Assembly (NCBI RefSeq): GCF_028279465.1
Contig: NZ_JANQNS010000002.1
Span: 1-57,562, forward strand
Length of the DNA stretch: 57,562 nt
Source of the DNA: Parasphingopyxis sp.
GTDB taxonomy: Bacteria; Pseudomonadota; Alphaproteobacteria; Sphingomonadales; Sphingomonadaceae
Reading direction: 5' to 3'
The notes under the pieces were generated by a model, which made no database searches, was not told the origin of the DNA, and worked only from the letters and a program-made list of their open reading frames with translations. Positions 8,127-16,824 of this stretch are shown here, piece by piece (the first letter of the stretch is position 1; the number at the start of each line of letters is the position of its first letter). A program made the position numbers and the translations under genes.

Positions 8127-10316
8127 CTACTGCATCTTCCGCTGCGTCTTGCCGTATCGCAGCTTGCGCGTGCCCGGCCGTCCCTCTTTTGCGCGGCCCT
8201 TCGGCTGCGCCACCTGCTCATCCGCAGGTAGCCCCAGCTCTTCCGCTTCCAGCCGCCGGATCTCGTCGCGGAGGCGACCGGCTTCTTCGAACTCCAGGTC
8301 CGCTGCCGCAGCGCGCATGCGTTTTTCGAGGTCTTCGATATAGGCGCGCAGATTATGGCCAACGAGATTGTTCGGCGCTTCGGCATCGTCCTCGTCGATC
8401 GGTACCGTCACCTGATCCTTCGACGCGGCATGGGCGACGATATCGGCGATATTCTTCTGGATCGTTGTCGGCGTGATGTCGTGTTCCGCGTTATACTCCA
8501 GCTGCTTGTCGCGGCGGCGGTCGGTTTCGGCCATCGCGCGTTCCATCGAGCCGGTGATGCGGTCGGCATAGAGGATCACGCGGCCTTCGACATTGCGCGC
8601 GGCGCGGCCGATGGTCTGGACGAGGCTGGTCTCGCTACGCAGGAAGCCCTCCTTGTCGGCATCCAAAATGCAGACCAGCCCGCATTCGGGAATGTCGAGG
8701 CCTTCGCGCAGCAGGTTGATGCCGACGAGCACATCATAGACGCCCATGCGGAGATCGCGGATCAGCTCGATGCGCTCGAGCGTTTCGACATCGCTATGCA
8801 TATAGCGGACGCGCAGCCCAGCCTCGTGCATAAACTCGGTGAGGTCTTCGGCCATGCGCTTGGTCAGCGTGGTGACGAGGGTCCGATAGCCTTTCTTCGC
8901 GGTTTCGCGGCATTCGTTGATGCAATCGTCGACCTGCTCCTCGACCGGGCGGACGAGGACGGGCGGATCGGTGAGGCCGGTCGGCCGGATCACCTGTTCG
9001 GCGAAGACGCCGCCCGTCTGCTCCATCTCCCACGGCCCCGGCGTGGCACTAACGCAGACTGTCTGCGGTCGCATCGCATCCCATTCGTTGAAGCGCAGCG
9101 GTCGGTTGTCGATACAGCTCGGCAGGCGGAAACCATATTCGGCGAGCGTCAGCTTACGCCGATGGTCGCCGCGCGCCATCGCGCCGACCTGCGGGATCGT
9201 TTGATGCGATTCATCGACAAAGAGCAGAGCGTTGTCGGGCAGATATTCGAACAGTGTCGGTGGCGGTTCGCCGGGGAGGCGACCGGTCAGGAAGCGCGAA
9301 TAATTTTCGATGCCCGCACAGCTGCCGGTCGCCGCGATCATTTCGAGATCGAAGTTGGTGCGCTGTTCGAGCCGTTGTGCTTCGAGGAGCATCCCGGCCT
9401 CCTGCAGCTCCTTCAGCCGCACCTCGAGCTCGCGTTTGATCGCCTCCATCGCCTGTTTCATCGTCGGGCCGGGCGTGACGTAATGCGAGTTGGCGAAGAC
9501 GCGCACACGATCGAGCTTGGCGCCCTTTTTGCCGGTCAGCGGATCGAATTCGGCGATCTCCTCGATCTCGTCTCCGAACATCGAAATCCGCCACGCCATG
9601 TCTTCGTAGTGGCTCGGGAAGAGCTCCAGATTGTCGCCGCGCACCCGGAAATTGCCGCGCGCGAAAGCCGCGTCGTTGCGCTTGTACTGGAGCGAGACGA
9701 GTTTGCGGATCAGGTCGCGCTGATCGACCGTCTGGCCCTTTTTGATGTCGAAGGTCATCGCCGCATAGGTTTCGACCGAGCCGATGCCGTAGAGGCAGGA
9801 GACCGAGGCGACGATAAGCACATCGTCCCGCTCGAGCAGCGCGCGCGTCGCCGAGTGCCGCATCCGGTCGATCGCCTCGTTCACGCTCGACTCTTTCTCG
9901 ATATAGGTGTCGGAGCGCGGGACATAGGCCTCGGGCTGATAATAGTCGTAATAGCTGACGAAATATTCGACCGCATTGTCCGGGAAGAACTGTTTGAACT
10001 CGCCATAGAGCTGCGCGGCGAGAATCTTGTTCGGCGCGAGCACAAGCGCGGGGCGCTGCAATGCTTCGACAACCTTGGCCATCGTAAAAGTCTTGCCCGA
10101 TCCGGTGACGCCCAAGAGCACTTGGTCCTTCTCGCCCTCGTTCGCCGTTGCGACGAGCTCGGCGATGGCGGTCGGCTGATCACCCGAGGGTTCGTAATCG
10201 GACACCAGTTCGAACTTCTTGCCGCCCTCGGCCTTGTCGGGCCGTTCCGGCCGGTGCGGCCGAAAGCCGCTATCGGTTTCGGGTTCGTCGAGGCCGGTCC
10301 GGATCGCGATTGCCAT
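8127..10316 (-). CDS. uvrB: UvrABC excinuclease subunit B
   Basis: UvrB is the damage-verifying helicase-like subunit of nucleotide excision repair. The 729-aa protein has Walker [16 protein letters not shown], the beta-hairpin motif [12 protein letters not shown], the Walker B-like LFVDESH, motif V-like [13 protein letters not shown], motif [11 protein letters not shown] and a C-terminal UVR domain ([20 protein letters not shown]) that binds UvrC. Length is a little above the usual 670 because of an N-terminal extension. I prefer ATG 10316 ([13 protein letters not shown]); 10343 is possible. A 706-codon antisense open frame here is a G/C-bias shadow. Confidence 0.97.
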   Translation of the reverse strand: MAIAIRTGLDEPETDSGFRPHRPERPDKAEGGKKFELVSDYEPSGDQPTAIAELVATANEGEKDQVLLGVTGSGKTFTMAKVVEALQRPALVLAPNKILAAQLYGEFKQFFPDNAVEYFVSYYDYYQPEAYVPRSDTYIEKESSVNEAIDRMRHSATRALLERDDVLIVASVSCLYGIGSVETYAAMTFDIKKGQTVDQRDLIRKLVSLQYKRNDAAFARGNFRVRGDNLELFPSHYEDMAWRISMFGDEIEEIAEFDPLTGKKGAKLDRVRVFANSHYVTPGPTMKQAMEAIKRELEVRLKELQEAGMLLEAQRLEQRTNFDLEMIAATGSCAGIENYSRFLTGRLPGEPPPTLFEYLPDNALLFVDESHQTIPQVGAMARGDHRRKLTLAEYGFRLPSCIDNRPLRFNEWDAMRPQTVCVSATPGPWEMEQTGGVFAEQVIRPTGLTDPPVLVRPVEEQVDDCINECRETAKKGYRTLVTTLTKRMAEDLTEFMHEAGLRVRYMHSDVETLERIELIRDLRMGVYDVLVGINLLREGLDIPECGLVCILDADKEGFLRSETSLVQTIGRAARNVEGRVILYADRITGSMERAMAETDRRRDKQLEYNAEHDITPTTIQKNIADIVAHAASKDQVTVPIDEDDAEAPNNLVGHNLRAYIEDLEKRMRAAAADLEFEEAGRLRDEIRRLEAEELGLPADEQVAQPKGRAKEGRPGTRKLRYGKTQRKMQ

Positions 10317-10474
10317 GGGCGGGATATGGCGAGGCACCGGCAATTGCGCAACGGGGGAGAGCGACGATCACCGACTCTGCTGACAGCGCCGGGCCAATCT
10401 TGCTTTACGTCTGGCAAACGTGCAGCTTTCTGCAAGGTCGCGCGATTCGAGAATTCCAGACCGAGGGGGGAATA

Positions 10475-10948
10475 ATGCGAAATTTAGCGATAGCGGCGCT
10501 GCCGGTACTGGCTCTTGCGGCCTGTTCTGGCGGCAGCGAGAGTCTGCAGCCCGGGCAGTGGGACATGACTTTTGCTGTCACCGATGTGAGCGGCGAAGGG
10601 GTGACCGAAGCCATGCGCGATGAGATCGCCGGCGAGCTCGACCGCGAGTTGGCGATGGAATCAACCTGTATCAGCGAAGCGCAGGCGGCCGCGCCGGACG
10701 AGAGCCTTGTGTTGAACAGCGAGGTCATAAGTGAGTGCAACATCGGCGAATCTGTTTTCGAAAACGGCACTATCGATATTGCAGGAACGTGCGGCGATGG
10801 CGGCGATGGCGGGGAGATCGCGGTGACGGGCACCTATTCGGCGACTGGCATCGACGCGGAAATGACGGCGACGATTCGGGACGGCGGCCAGGAATTCTCC
10901 TTTGCCGGTAACATTACGGGCGAGCGGACCGGCGATTGTCCCGGATAA
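10475..10948 (+). CDS. DUF3617-type lipoprotein 1
   Basis: The 157-aa protein begins MRNLAIAALPVLALAAC with lipobox LAAC. The mature part starts LQPGQWDMTF, the typical G-x-W opening of DUF3617 proteins, then has a central TCISEAQA Cys, a second Cys in SECNIG and GTCGDG, and ends GDCPG, consistent with disulfide pairing in the periplasm. GAGGGGGG supplies the ribosome site. It is the first of three tandem paralogues followed by a TIR fusion carrying the same domain. The role of DUF3617 is unknown. Confidence 0.85.
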   Translation: MRNLAIAALPVLALAACSGGSESLQPGQWDMTFAVTDVSGEGVTEAMRDEIAGELDRELAMESTCISEAQAAAPDESLVLNSEVISECNIGESVFENGTIDIAGTCGDGGDGGEIAVTGTYSATGIDAEMTATIRDGGQEFSFAGNITGERTGDCPG

Positions 10949-11038
10949 AGACGCTTGCGTCTTGCGCTGGTCTCGGCCAATATTCGGCCAAGGGTCCGGC
11001 ATTTTTCGTAATTTTTCGCAACCGAGGGGTAATTTAGC

Positions 11039-11533
11039 ATGAAAAAATTCTTGATGGCGGCTGCGCCGATCGCGCTGCTGGGCGCATGTTCGGGCGGCGG
11101 CGGCAGTGAAGGACTGCAAGCCGGCGAATGGGAAATGACGACGACGATGACTGAAATCGAAATGCCCGGCATGCCCGAAGAAATGGTCGCGCAAATGCGC
11201 GAGCAGATGGGCGAGCAGACCGATACGAGCACGCGCTGTATCACCGAGGAAGAAGCCGCCGATCCCGGTGCGAGCCTGTTCGCGCCCGAAGACGCGAGCG
11301 AGGATTGCGACTTCACCAACTCGACCGTCGAAGGCGGTGTGATCAACGTGTCGGGCACCTGCGAGGCGCCGGGTGGCCAGGAAGGCAGCGCCACCATGTC
11401 GATCGAGGGCACGTACACGGCGACCACGATGGAAGCCGAGCTGAGTGTTGCCGTCGAAGGCGGCCCGATGGAAATGACCATGTCTGGCACGATGGAAGCC
11501 GAACGCACGGGCGATTGCCCCGCCGACGGCTGA
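11039..11533 (+). CDS. DUF3617-type lipoprotein 2
   Basis: The 164-aa protein has signal MKKFLMAAAPIALLGAC, then LQAGEWEMTTTMTEIEMPG, Met-rich MPEEMVAQMREQMGEQ, RCITEEEAADPG, SEDCDF, SGTCEA and a final GDCPADG. It keeps the G-x-W start and the Cys positions of the family. It is closest to the third member (11672-12244) in the Met-rich helix. A terminator follows at 11554-11590, so the next gene probably has its own promoter. Confidence 0.88.
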   Translation: MKKFLMAAAPIALLGACSGGGGSEGLQAGEWEMTTTMTEIEMPGMPEEMVAQMREQMGEQTDTSTRCITEEEAADPGASLFAPEDASEDCDFTNSTVEGGVINVSGTCEAPGGQEGSATMSIEGTYTATTMEAELSVAVEGGPMEMTMSGTMEAERTGDCPADG

Positions 11534-11553
11534 TCGCAGCACGAACCGGAATA

Positions 11554-11590
11554 ACGCCGCCGCAGTCGATTGATTGCGGCGGCGTTTTTC
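11554..11590 (+). terminator. Rho-independent terminator after DUF3617 lipoprotein 2
   Basis: ACGCCGCCGCA pairs with TTGCGGCGGCGT and is followed by a T run. It separates lipoproteins 2 and 3. Confidence 0.88.
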
Positions 11591-11671
11591 TTTTGGGTCC
11601 GCGGGATTGATGCCCGGCGCAGCGCCGCCTATCACCCGGACGCGAACAGGAAGGATCTTGGAGGGAACATC

Positions 11672-12244
11672 ATGCGAAAGACGGTTTTGAAGACTCTGGT
11701 CACGATGGCGGCGCCGATCGCCATGCTCGGCGCCTGCTCTTCGGGCGGCGACGCCGACGCCGATGGCGATGGCGAGATCAGCAGCGAGGAAGCCGCCGCC
11801 GAAATGGAAGCGGCGAATGTGTCGATCACGCCCGGCCAGTGGGAAGCGACCGTACAGCTCACCGAGTTCGACATTCCCGACATGCCCGAAGAGATGCGCG
11901 GCATGATGCAGGAGCAGATGGGCCAGGCCCAGACGAGCACGTCCTGCATCACCGAAGAAGAAGCGGCCAATCCGGAAGCGAACATGTTCGGTGACGAGAA
12001 TGACGATTGTACCTATACCGATTTCAACATGTCAGGCGGCACGATTCTGATCGCCGGAACCTGCCAGTCCGAAGGCATGCCGGGCGCGATGACGATGCGG
12101 ATGGAAGGCAGCTATACGCCGACCAGTTACGATATGACGATGAATATGGATATGGACACCGGGCCCATGGGACCGATGACCATGGCGGGTCAGGTATCGG
12201 GACGCTTTGTCGGACCGGATTGCGCGGTCGACGCGGACGGGTGA
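11672..12244 (+). CDS. DUF3617-type lipoprotein 3
   Basis: The 190-aa protein starts MRKTVLKTLVTMAAPIAMLG followed by the lipobox Cys. An acidic linker (about residues 24-48) that resembles a Ca-binding DxDGDGxI loop precedes ITPGQWEATVQL. Then come MPEEMRGMMQEQMGQ, SCITEEEAANPE, DDCTY, GTCQSEG and a C-terminal PDCAVDADG. I chose ATG 11672 because GGAGGG lies upstream and the signal begins there. It lies about 80 bases upstream of the TIR-DUF3617 fusion gene. Confidence 0.87.
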   Translation: MRKTVLKTLVTMAAPIAMLGACSSGGDADADGDGEISSEEAAAEMEAANVSITPGQWEATVQLTEFDIPDMPEEMRGMMQEQMGQAQTSTSCITEEEAANPEANMFGDENDDCTYTDFNMSGGTILIAGTCQSEGMPGAMTMRMEGSYTPTSYDMTMNMDMDTGPMGPMTMAGQVSGRFVGPDCAVDADG

Positions 12245-12326
12245 TCGCGCCCTGCGACGCAGCGTTGATCGCGCTGGCCGGCCCGGTTAGGATTGCCGCC
12301 GGGCGCGCGGGCGATTGGGGGCTTTG

Positions 12327-13466
12327 ATGGCGGAAGGCGGAGCGGATACGGGCGGATCGGGCCAGACGGGCCGGCGGCCGGTCGCCTTTATCAGCCATCA
12401 CAGTTCGCAGGAAAAGACCGCGCGTCATCTCAAGGAAGTCCTGGAGCGCAATGGCGTGCAGGGATGGATGGCGCCCGACGATATCGATCCGGGCGTCGCT
12501 TTCGATCAGGCGATTATCGAACAGGTCGAGAAATCGGACCTCATCGTCCTCCTGTTCTGTTCGCAATCCGATCAGTCGCGCCATGTGAAGCGCGAGCTGA
12601 TGATGGCGGAGGATCGCAAGAAGCTGATCTATCCGGTCCGGCTCGAGGATATCGACGCCAAGGGCCTCGCCTATTGGCTCAACGACTATCAGTGGATCGA
12701 CTGGATCGACCGACGCGACGCGACCATCGAGCGGCTGATCGCGACTATCAAGCGCCAGGTCGATACGGGCGAAGCGCCCGCCGAGCCTGTGATAGAAACA
12801 CCTGGCGCGCCGGAAGAGACGCCGGAACCGAACCCGCCGCCGGTTGCTGCAGCGCCTGCCGCCGCGGCGTCCGCCGATACCCGGCCGGTCGGGCTGATGA
12901 GCAGCGGCGGCGATAGCAGCGATCCCGACGCGCCGGCCAAATTTCTCGGCATCACGCTCAACCGCACCGGCTGGTATGTCATCGGCGGCGGCGCGGTGCT
13001 CGTCGCGATCCTGCTCGGCCTGTTGGTCAACAGTCTGAGCGGCTCCGGCGAATATGAACTGCGCGCGGGCGAATGGGAAACACGCTACGAGATAGACCGT
13101 ATTCTCTCCGATGGCGGCCTGCCCCGGTCCGAAGTCGATTCCTTCCGGGCCGATTTTGACGCGGAAGTCGAAACGCAATGCATCACGGCGGAACAGGTGC
13201 GCACCCCGCTCGTCGATTTCTTCGATCCCGAAGGCGATGGGAATTGTTCGATGAGCAACCTCACCATGGAGGATGGGATATTCCGCGTCCGGCTCGATTG
13301 TCGGCCTGAGGATCTGGGTGGCGAAACGGTCCAGGTCTTCATGCGCGGCGACTATACCGAGACGGCGATCAACGCGGAGGCGGAATATGTTTTCTCGCTC
13401 GGCGGCGACAATGAGTTCCGCTTCGTGGCCAATCAGACGGGAACCTATGTCGGCGCCTGCGACTAG
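12327..13466 (+). CDS. TIR domain - transmembrane - DUF3617 fusion protein
   Basis: The 379-aa protein has a TIR domain at residues 17-145 (VAFISHHSSQEK opening, MAPDDIDPG box, HVKREL with E90 in the position of the catalytic Glu of NAD-cleaving TIRs), a Pro/Ala-rich linker (about 150-205), one membrane segment (214-237) and a C-terminal DUF3617-like domain (243-379: LRAGEWETRY, TQCITAEQV, GNCSMSN). The TIR part should be cytoplasmic and the C-terminal domain periplasmic. It follows three genes that encode the same domain alone. I infer a membrane sensor with a TIR output; NAD hydrolysis is possible but unproven. A TTG at 12315 is an alternative start. Confidence 0.87.
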   Translation: MAEGGADTGGSGQTGRRPVAFISHHSSQEKTARHLKEVLERNGVQGWMAPDDIDPGVAFDQAIIEQVEKSDLIVLLFCSQSDQSRHVKRELMMAEDRKKLIYPVRLEDIDAKGLAYWLNDYQWIDWIDRRDATIERLIATIKRQVDTGEAPAEPVIETPGAPEETPEPNPPPVAAAPAAAASADTRPVGLMSSGGDSSDPDAPAKFLGITLNRTGWYVIGGGAVLVAILLGLLVNSLSGSGEYELRAGEWETRYEIDRILSDGGLPRSEVDSFRADFDAEVETQCITAEQVRTPLVDFFDPEGDGNCSMSNLTMEDGIFRVRLDCRPEDLGGETVQVFMRGDYTETAINAEAEYVFSLGGDNEFRFVANQTGTYVGACD

Positions 13467-13579
13467 GCCGTTCGGGTCTGGGCGTGGCGACCCTTCGCTT
13501 TACCTGCCGGATAATTGACGGCGAGGCGTTGCGCAGCGCATTCTGTTCGCCAAATTCCCCCGAATCGAAAGGACGAACA

Positions 13580-13960
13580 ATGATCGGCTATACGACACTC
13601 GGCACGAACGACCTGGAAAAGGCGCGCGGCTTTTACGATGCGCTGTTCGAAACGGTGGGCGCAAAACGCCTGATGCAGATGGAAGAGGGCTTTACCGGCT
13701 ATGGCACGGAAATGGGTCAGCCAATGCTCTGCATTACGCCGCCCTATGATGGCGAAAAGGCGGTGCCCGGTAACGGCACGATGACGGCGCTGCAAGCCGA
13801 CAGCCGCGAGCAGGTCGATGCGCTGCACGCCAAGGCGCTCGAGCTGGGCGCGGCAGACGAGGGCGCGCCGGGCATTCGGGAACCGGAAGAGATGGGTTTC
13901 TACGCCGCCTATTTCCGCGATCTCGACGGCAACAAGCTCTGCGCGTTCAAGGTGGGGTAG
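13580..13960 (+). CDS. VOC (glyoxalase/bleomycin resistance-like) family protein
   Basis: The 126-aa protein starts MIGYTTLGTNDLEKARGFYD, the first beta-alpha-beta of the vicinal oxygen chelate fold, and ends YFRDLDGNKLCAFKV, the matching second half. The usual metal ligands are partly missing: no His at the start, and DLDGNKLC has no Glu. It may therefore be a non-metal or atypical member. The start is set by AAAGGA upstream. Repeat family A copy 3 follows the stop directly. Confidence 0.85.
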   Translation: MIGYTTLGTNDLEKARGFYDALFETVGAKRLMQMEEGFTGYGTEMGQPMLCITPPYDGEKAVPGNGTMTALQADSREQVDALHAKALELGAADEGAPGIREPEEMGFYAAYFRDLDGNKLCAFKVG

Positions 13961-13967
13961 GAATTTA

Positions 13968-14105
13968 TCTGTCAGAAACTTCCTGACGGAAGTTCGCGGC
14001 ACCGGCCCGCTCCCCCTCCCGACCTCCCGAACAGGGTACACTCATGGGAGGTCGGGAGGGGGAGCGGGCCGGTGCCGCGCCTGAGCGAAGCGAGGGTCTG
14101 ACAAA
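13968..14105. repeat. Palindromic repeat family A, copy 3
   Basis: The left arm has the AACTTCC-tgac-GGAAGTT cassette; the right arm ends in CCTGAGCGAAGCGAGG, a different cassette. The loop reads GGGTACAC, so the core is in the opposite orientation to copies 1 and 2. It starts 8 bases after the VOC gene stop. Confidence 0.9.
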
Positions 14106-14184
14106 AAACTCCGCCAGCCAGGCAAGTCGCGTGTAGCGCAGCCGATGATGGCATCCGGCCACGCTTTGCCATAGGGGTACAGCG

Positions 14185-15417
14185 ATGCCGTCGACCCTTT
14201 GCCTGATCGCCGCCTGCCTGTTGAGCGGCAGCCAGACTGCCGCCCCGCCCGCTGCCGATCCCGTCATCAGCTGGGCGCGGGTGGAGTTCAATGCGGATGG
14301 CATCACCAGCGCCGAGGCGGGCGGATATGCCGATCTGGAAACGGCACGCGCGCTGACGGTCGACGATCCGGTGCGGATCGCGAGCGTTTCGAAGCTTGTC
14401 ATCGCGCTCGCGGCGGCGCGGCTCGTCGAAGACGGGGCGATCGACCTGCGCGATGATGTGTCGCTGCACCTCGGCTGGCGGCTGCGCAATCCGCATTTCC
14501 CGGACGAGATCATCACGCTGCGCGCGCTGCTCGACCATCGCGCCGGGATACGCGACGATGCCGGTTATGCGCTACCGCTCGATGCGGAGCTCGAGGCCTG
14601 GATGGCCCAGCCCGAGGCTTGGGACGCCGATCATCCGCCCGGCTATTTCACCTATGCCAATCTCAACTTCCCGATCATCGCCGCGGTGCTGGAAGGCGCG
14701 ACCGGCGAGCGGTTCGACCGGCTGATGGCGCGCACCGTGTTCGAGCCGCTCGGTCTCGACGCCTGTTTTAACTGGACGACGTGCAGCGAGGATGCGCGAG
14801 AGCGGGCGGTTGTCCTCTACGATCCGGATGGTGCGGCGATCCGCGACACGCAATCCTTCATTGCTGAGGACTGCCCGGCGATACCCGCCAGCGACGGGAG
14901 TTGCGATCACGAAAATTACGTCCTCGCCCGCAACGGCGCGGCGTTTAGCCCGCAAGGGGGCTTGCGGATTTCCGCCCACGACTTGGCGCGGATCGGCATG
15001 CTGTTCCTGACGCGTGGAGAGGGGACGGAGTTCGCCTTTATGAACCGGCATTTTCGCGAGCTGGCGCTGATCCCGATGCTCTACAGTCGTCGGCGCGCGC
15101 CGATACCCGAGAATGGCGAGAGCGAGGACGGCTTCTATTGCCGCTACAATCATGGCGTGCACACGCTGAACCGCGATGGTGGCGCATGCGACGACGATCT
15201 GTTCGATGGCGATGCCGTTTACAGCGGCCATGCGGGGTCGGCCTATGGCCTGCGGTCCGGGCTTTGGATCAGCCATGAAGACGGGCGCGGCGTCGCCTAT
15301 TTCGCGACCGGCTTGCCGGATGAACCGCGGCCCGCCGCGTCTGCTTTTTCCGCGGTCGAGGAGCGGCTGGCGCGTGGCGCAGCTATCGATACGCATATGC
15401 CCGGCACCGATGACTGA
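14185..15417 (+). CDS. Exported serine hydrolase, beta-lactamase/penicillin-binding-like
   Basis: The 410-aa protein has a short signal (MPSTLCLIAACLLSGSQTAA) and a beta-lactamase-like domain. The SxxK motif is SVSK near residue 70, YxN is YAN in FTYANLNF, and the third box is HAGSAYG in place of KTG, as in class C-like esterases and D-aminopeptidase relatives. The substrate may be an ester or a D-amino peptide; true beta-lactamase activity is not implied. Its stop overlaps the following DksA-like gene by eight bases, which suggests coupling. Confidence 0.88.
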   Translation: MPSTLCLIAACLLSGSQTAAPPAADPVISWARVEFNADGITSAEAGGYADLETARALTVDDPVRIASVSKLVIALAAARLVEDGAIDLRDDVSLHLGWRLRNPHFPDEIITLRALLDHRAGIRDDAGYALPLDAELEAWMAQPEAWDADHPPGYFTYANLNFPIIAAVLEGATGERFDRLMARTVFEPLGLDACFNWTTCSEDARERAVVLYDPDGAAIRDTQSFIAEDCPAIPASDGSCDHENYVLARNGAAFSPQGGLRISAHDLARIGMLFLTRGEGTEFAFMNRHFRELALIPMLYSRRRAPIPENGESEDGFYCRYNHGVHTLNRDGGACDDDLFDGDAVYSGHAGSAYGLRSGLWISHEDGRGVAYFATGLPDEPRPAASAFSAVEERLARGAAIDTHMPGTDD

Positions 15418-15754
15418 ACTGTCGGAGCCGCAAATCGCTCAGTTTCGCGAGCAACTGATCGCCCTGCGCGCGCAGCTTGCCGGCGAGGACGCGGGCGCAG
15501 CGGAATGGCGCAAGCCGGTCGAGCTCGACCAGCAATCGGTCGGGCGGCTTTCGCGGATGGACGCGATGCAGCAACAGGCGATGGCCGATGCCGAAGCGCG
15601 GCGGCGGCAGACCGATATCGCGCGGATCGACGCCGCGCTGACGCGCATCGAAGAGGGCGATTATGGTTGGTGTCTGACCTGCGGCGAGGCGATCGCGCCA
15701 AAGCGGCTCGCCATCGATCCGATGGCGACGCGGTGCATATCCTGCGCAGCCTGA
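15410..15754 (+). CDS. DksA/TraR-family zinc-finger protein
   Basis: The 114-aa protein has an N-terminal coiled coil (about residues 8-85) and a four-Cys finger CLTCGEAIAPKRL...CISC at the C-terminus, the pattern of DksA/TraR proteins that enter the RNA polymerase secondary channel. It is shorter than DksA proper and lacks an obvious acidic D-x-x-D/A tip, so a general regulatory role is only inferred. ATG 15410 overlaps the upstream stop. A second family member lies at 33094-33432. Confidence 0.9.
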   Translation: MTELSEPQIAQFREQLIALRAQLAGEDAGAAEWRKPVELDQQSVGRLSRMDAMQQQAMADAEARRRQTDIARIDAALTRIEEGDYGWCLTCGEAIAPKRLAIDPMATRCISCAA

Positions 15755-16764
15755 TCCTCGCCGGCCCGGCGTTGCTCGCGGCTTGCGGGGAAGCGCGCGA
15801 GGAACCCGCGCCGCTGGAGGCCGGGATTACCGTCGCCGGCCATTTCGGCGCCTATGGCGCGCCTGCGGAAGATATGAGCGGGCTCGCCTGCGACTGGCAG
15901 CGGGAGGGCGCGGCGATGCGCTGCCTCGCGATCGACGATGAGGGGCGCGAGGCGCAATGGGCGCGCTTCGATGGCGCGATCCTGCAGGCGGGAGAGCGGT
16001 TCGATCTGCTCGGCGGCGGCGCGCCGCTCGGCACGCCGCCCGGCGATATCTGTCTGGAGAGCGATGCCGACAGCGACGAACTGGACGGTGAGGGGGCGGC
16101 CTATAGCGATGGCGCATTCTATGTCACCGGCTCGCATGGCTGTTCGCGCTATGGCGACGCCTATCGCGCGGCGAGCTTCATCGTCGCGCGGATCGCGCCC
16201 GACGATCCGGTCGGCGACATCCTGCCCGGCACCGTCGCGATCACGACCAGCCATCGCCTGTCCGGCATGGTGCGGCGCGATCCGGCGCTCGCGCCCTTTT
16301 TCGGCGCATCGCTGCTGGACGCTAACGGGCTGACCATCGAAGGGCTGGCTGTCGATGGCGAACGGATGGTGTTCGGCCTGCGCGCGCCCGTGATCGACGG
16401 TACGGCCTTCCTGTTCGAGACCAGCGGCACGGCACTCTTCTCGCCCGATATTGTCGGGCCGGGCCGCTCGATCCGAGTCGCGCTGGGCGCGGACACCGGC
16501 ATTCGCGATCTCGCCTTCCTGTCTGATGACCGCCTGCTGATCCTCTCGGGTCCGGCACAGGATCAAGATGTGCCCTACCGCATCCATCTGCGTGCCGATG
16601 ACGGTACGATCACGCAACTCGCGACCGTCGATACCTGGCCGGGCGGGGCGCCCGAGGCGATGGCGATTGTCGGGACAACGGACGCGGATGCGACGCTGCT
16701 GATCCTGTTCGACGGACTGGCCGACGGGTCGCCGCAGCAGATGGTGATCGATCTTCCGCAGTGA
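15733..16764 (+). CDS. DUF3616-like lipoprotein
   Basis: The 343-aa protein begins at a GTG inside the end of the DksA-like gene (22-base overlap): VHILRSLILAGPALLAAC gives a signal with lipobox LAAC. The body has EGAAYSDGAFYVTGSHG, IEGLAVDGERMVFGLRAP and IRDLAFLSDDRLLILSGP, repeated beta-strand patterns of DUF3616, a propeller-like family of unknown function. I chose the GTG because no later in-frame start keeps the lipobox. Confidence 0.82.
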   Translation: MHILRSLILAGPALLAACGEAREEPAPLEAGITVAGHFGAYGAPAEDMSGLACDWQREGAAMRCLAIDDEGREAQWARFDGAILQAGERFDLLGGGAPLGTPPGDICLESDADSDELDGEGAAYSDGAFYVTGSHGCSRYGDAYRAASFIVARIAPDDPVGDILPGTVAITTSHRLSGMVRRDPALAPFFGASLLDANGLTIEGLAVDGERMVFGLRAPVIDGTAFLFETSGTALFSPDIVGPGRSIRVALGADTGIRDLAFLSDDRLLILSGPAQDQDVPYRIHLRADDGTITQLATVDTWPGGAPEAMAIVGTTDADATLLILFDGLADGSPQQMVIDLPQ

Positions 16765-16824
16765 TTCCCGGCTCGACTCGCTCCCGCGCCTGTCCCACTA
16801 TGCGCGAAAAGCAGGAGTGGATGG

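Noticed and set aside
8355-10475. A 706-codon open frame antisense to uvrB
   Set aside because: High-GC third-position bias leaves long antisense frames; the sense frame has all UvrB motifs and the antisense translation has none.
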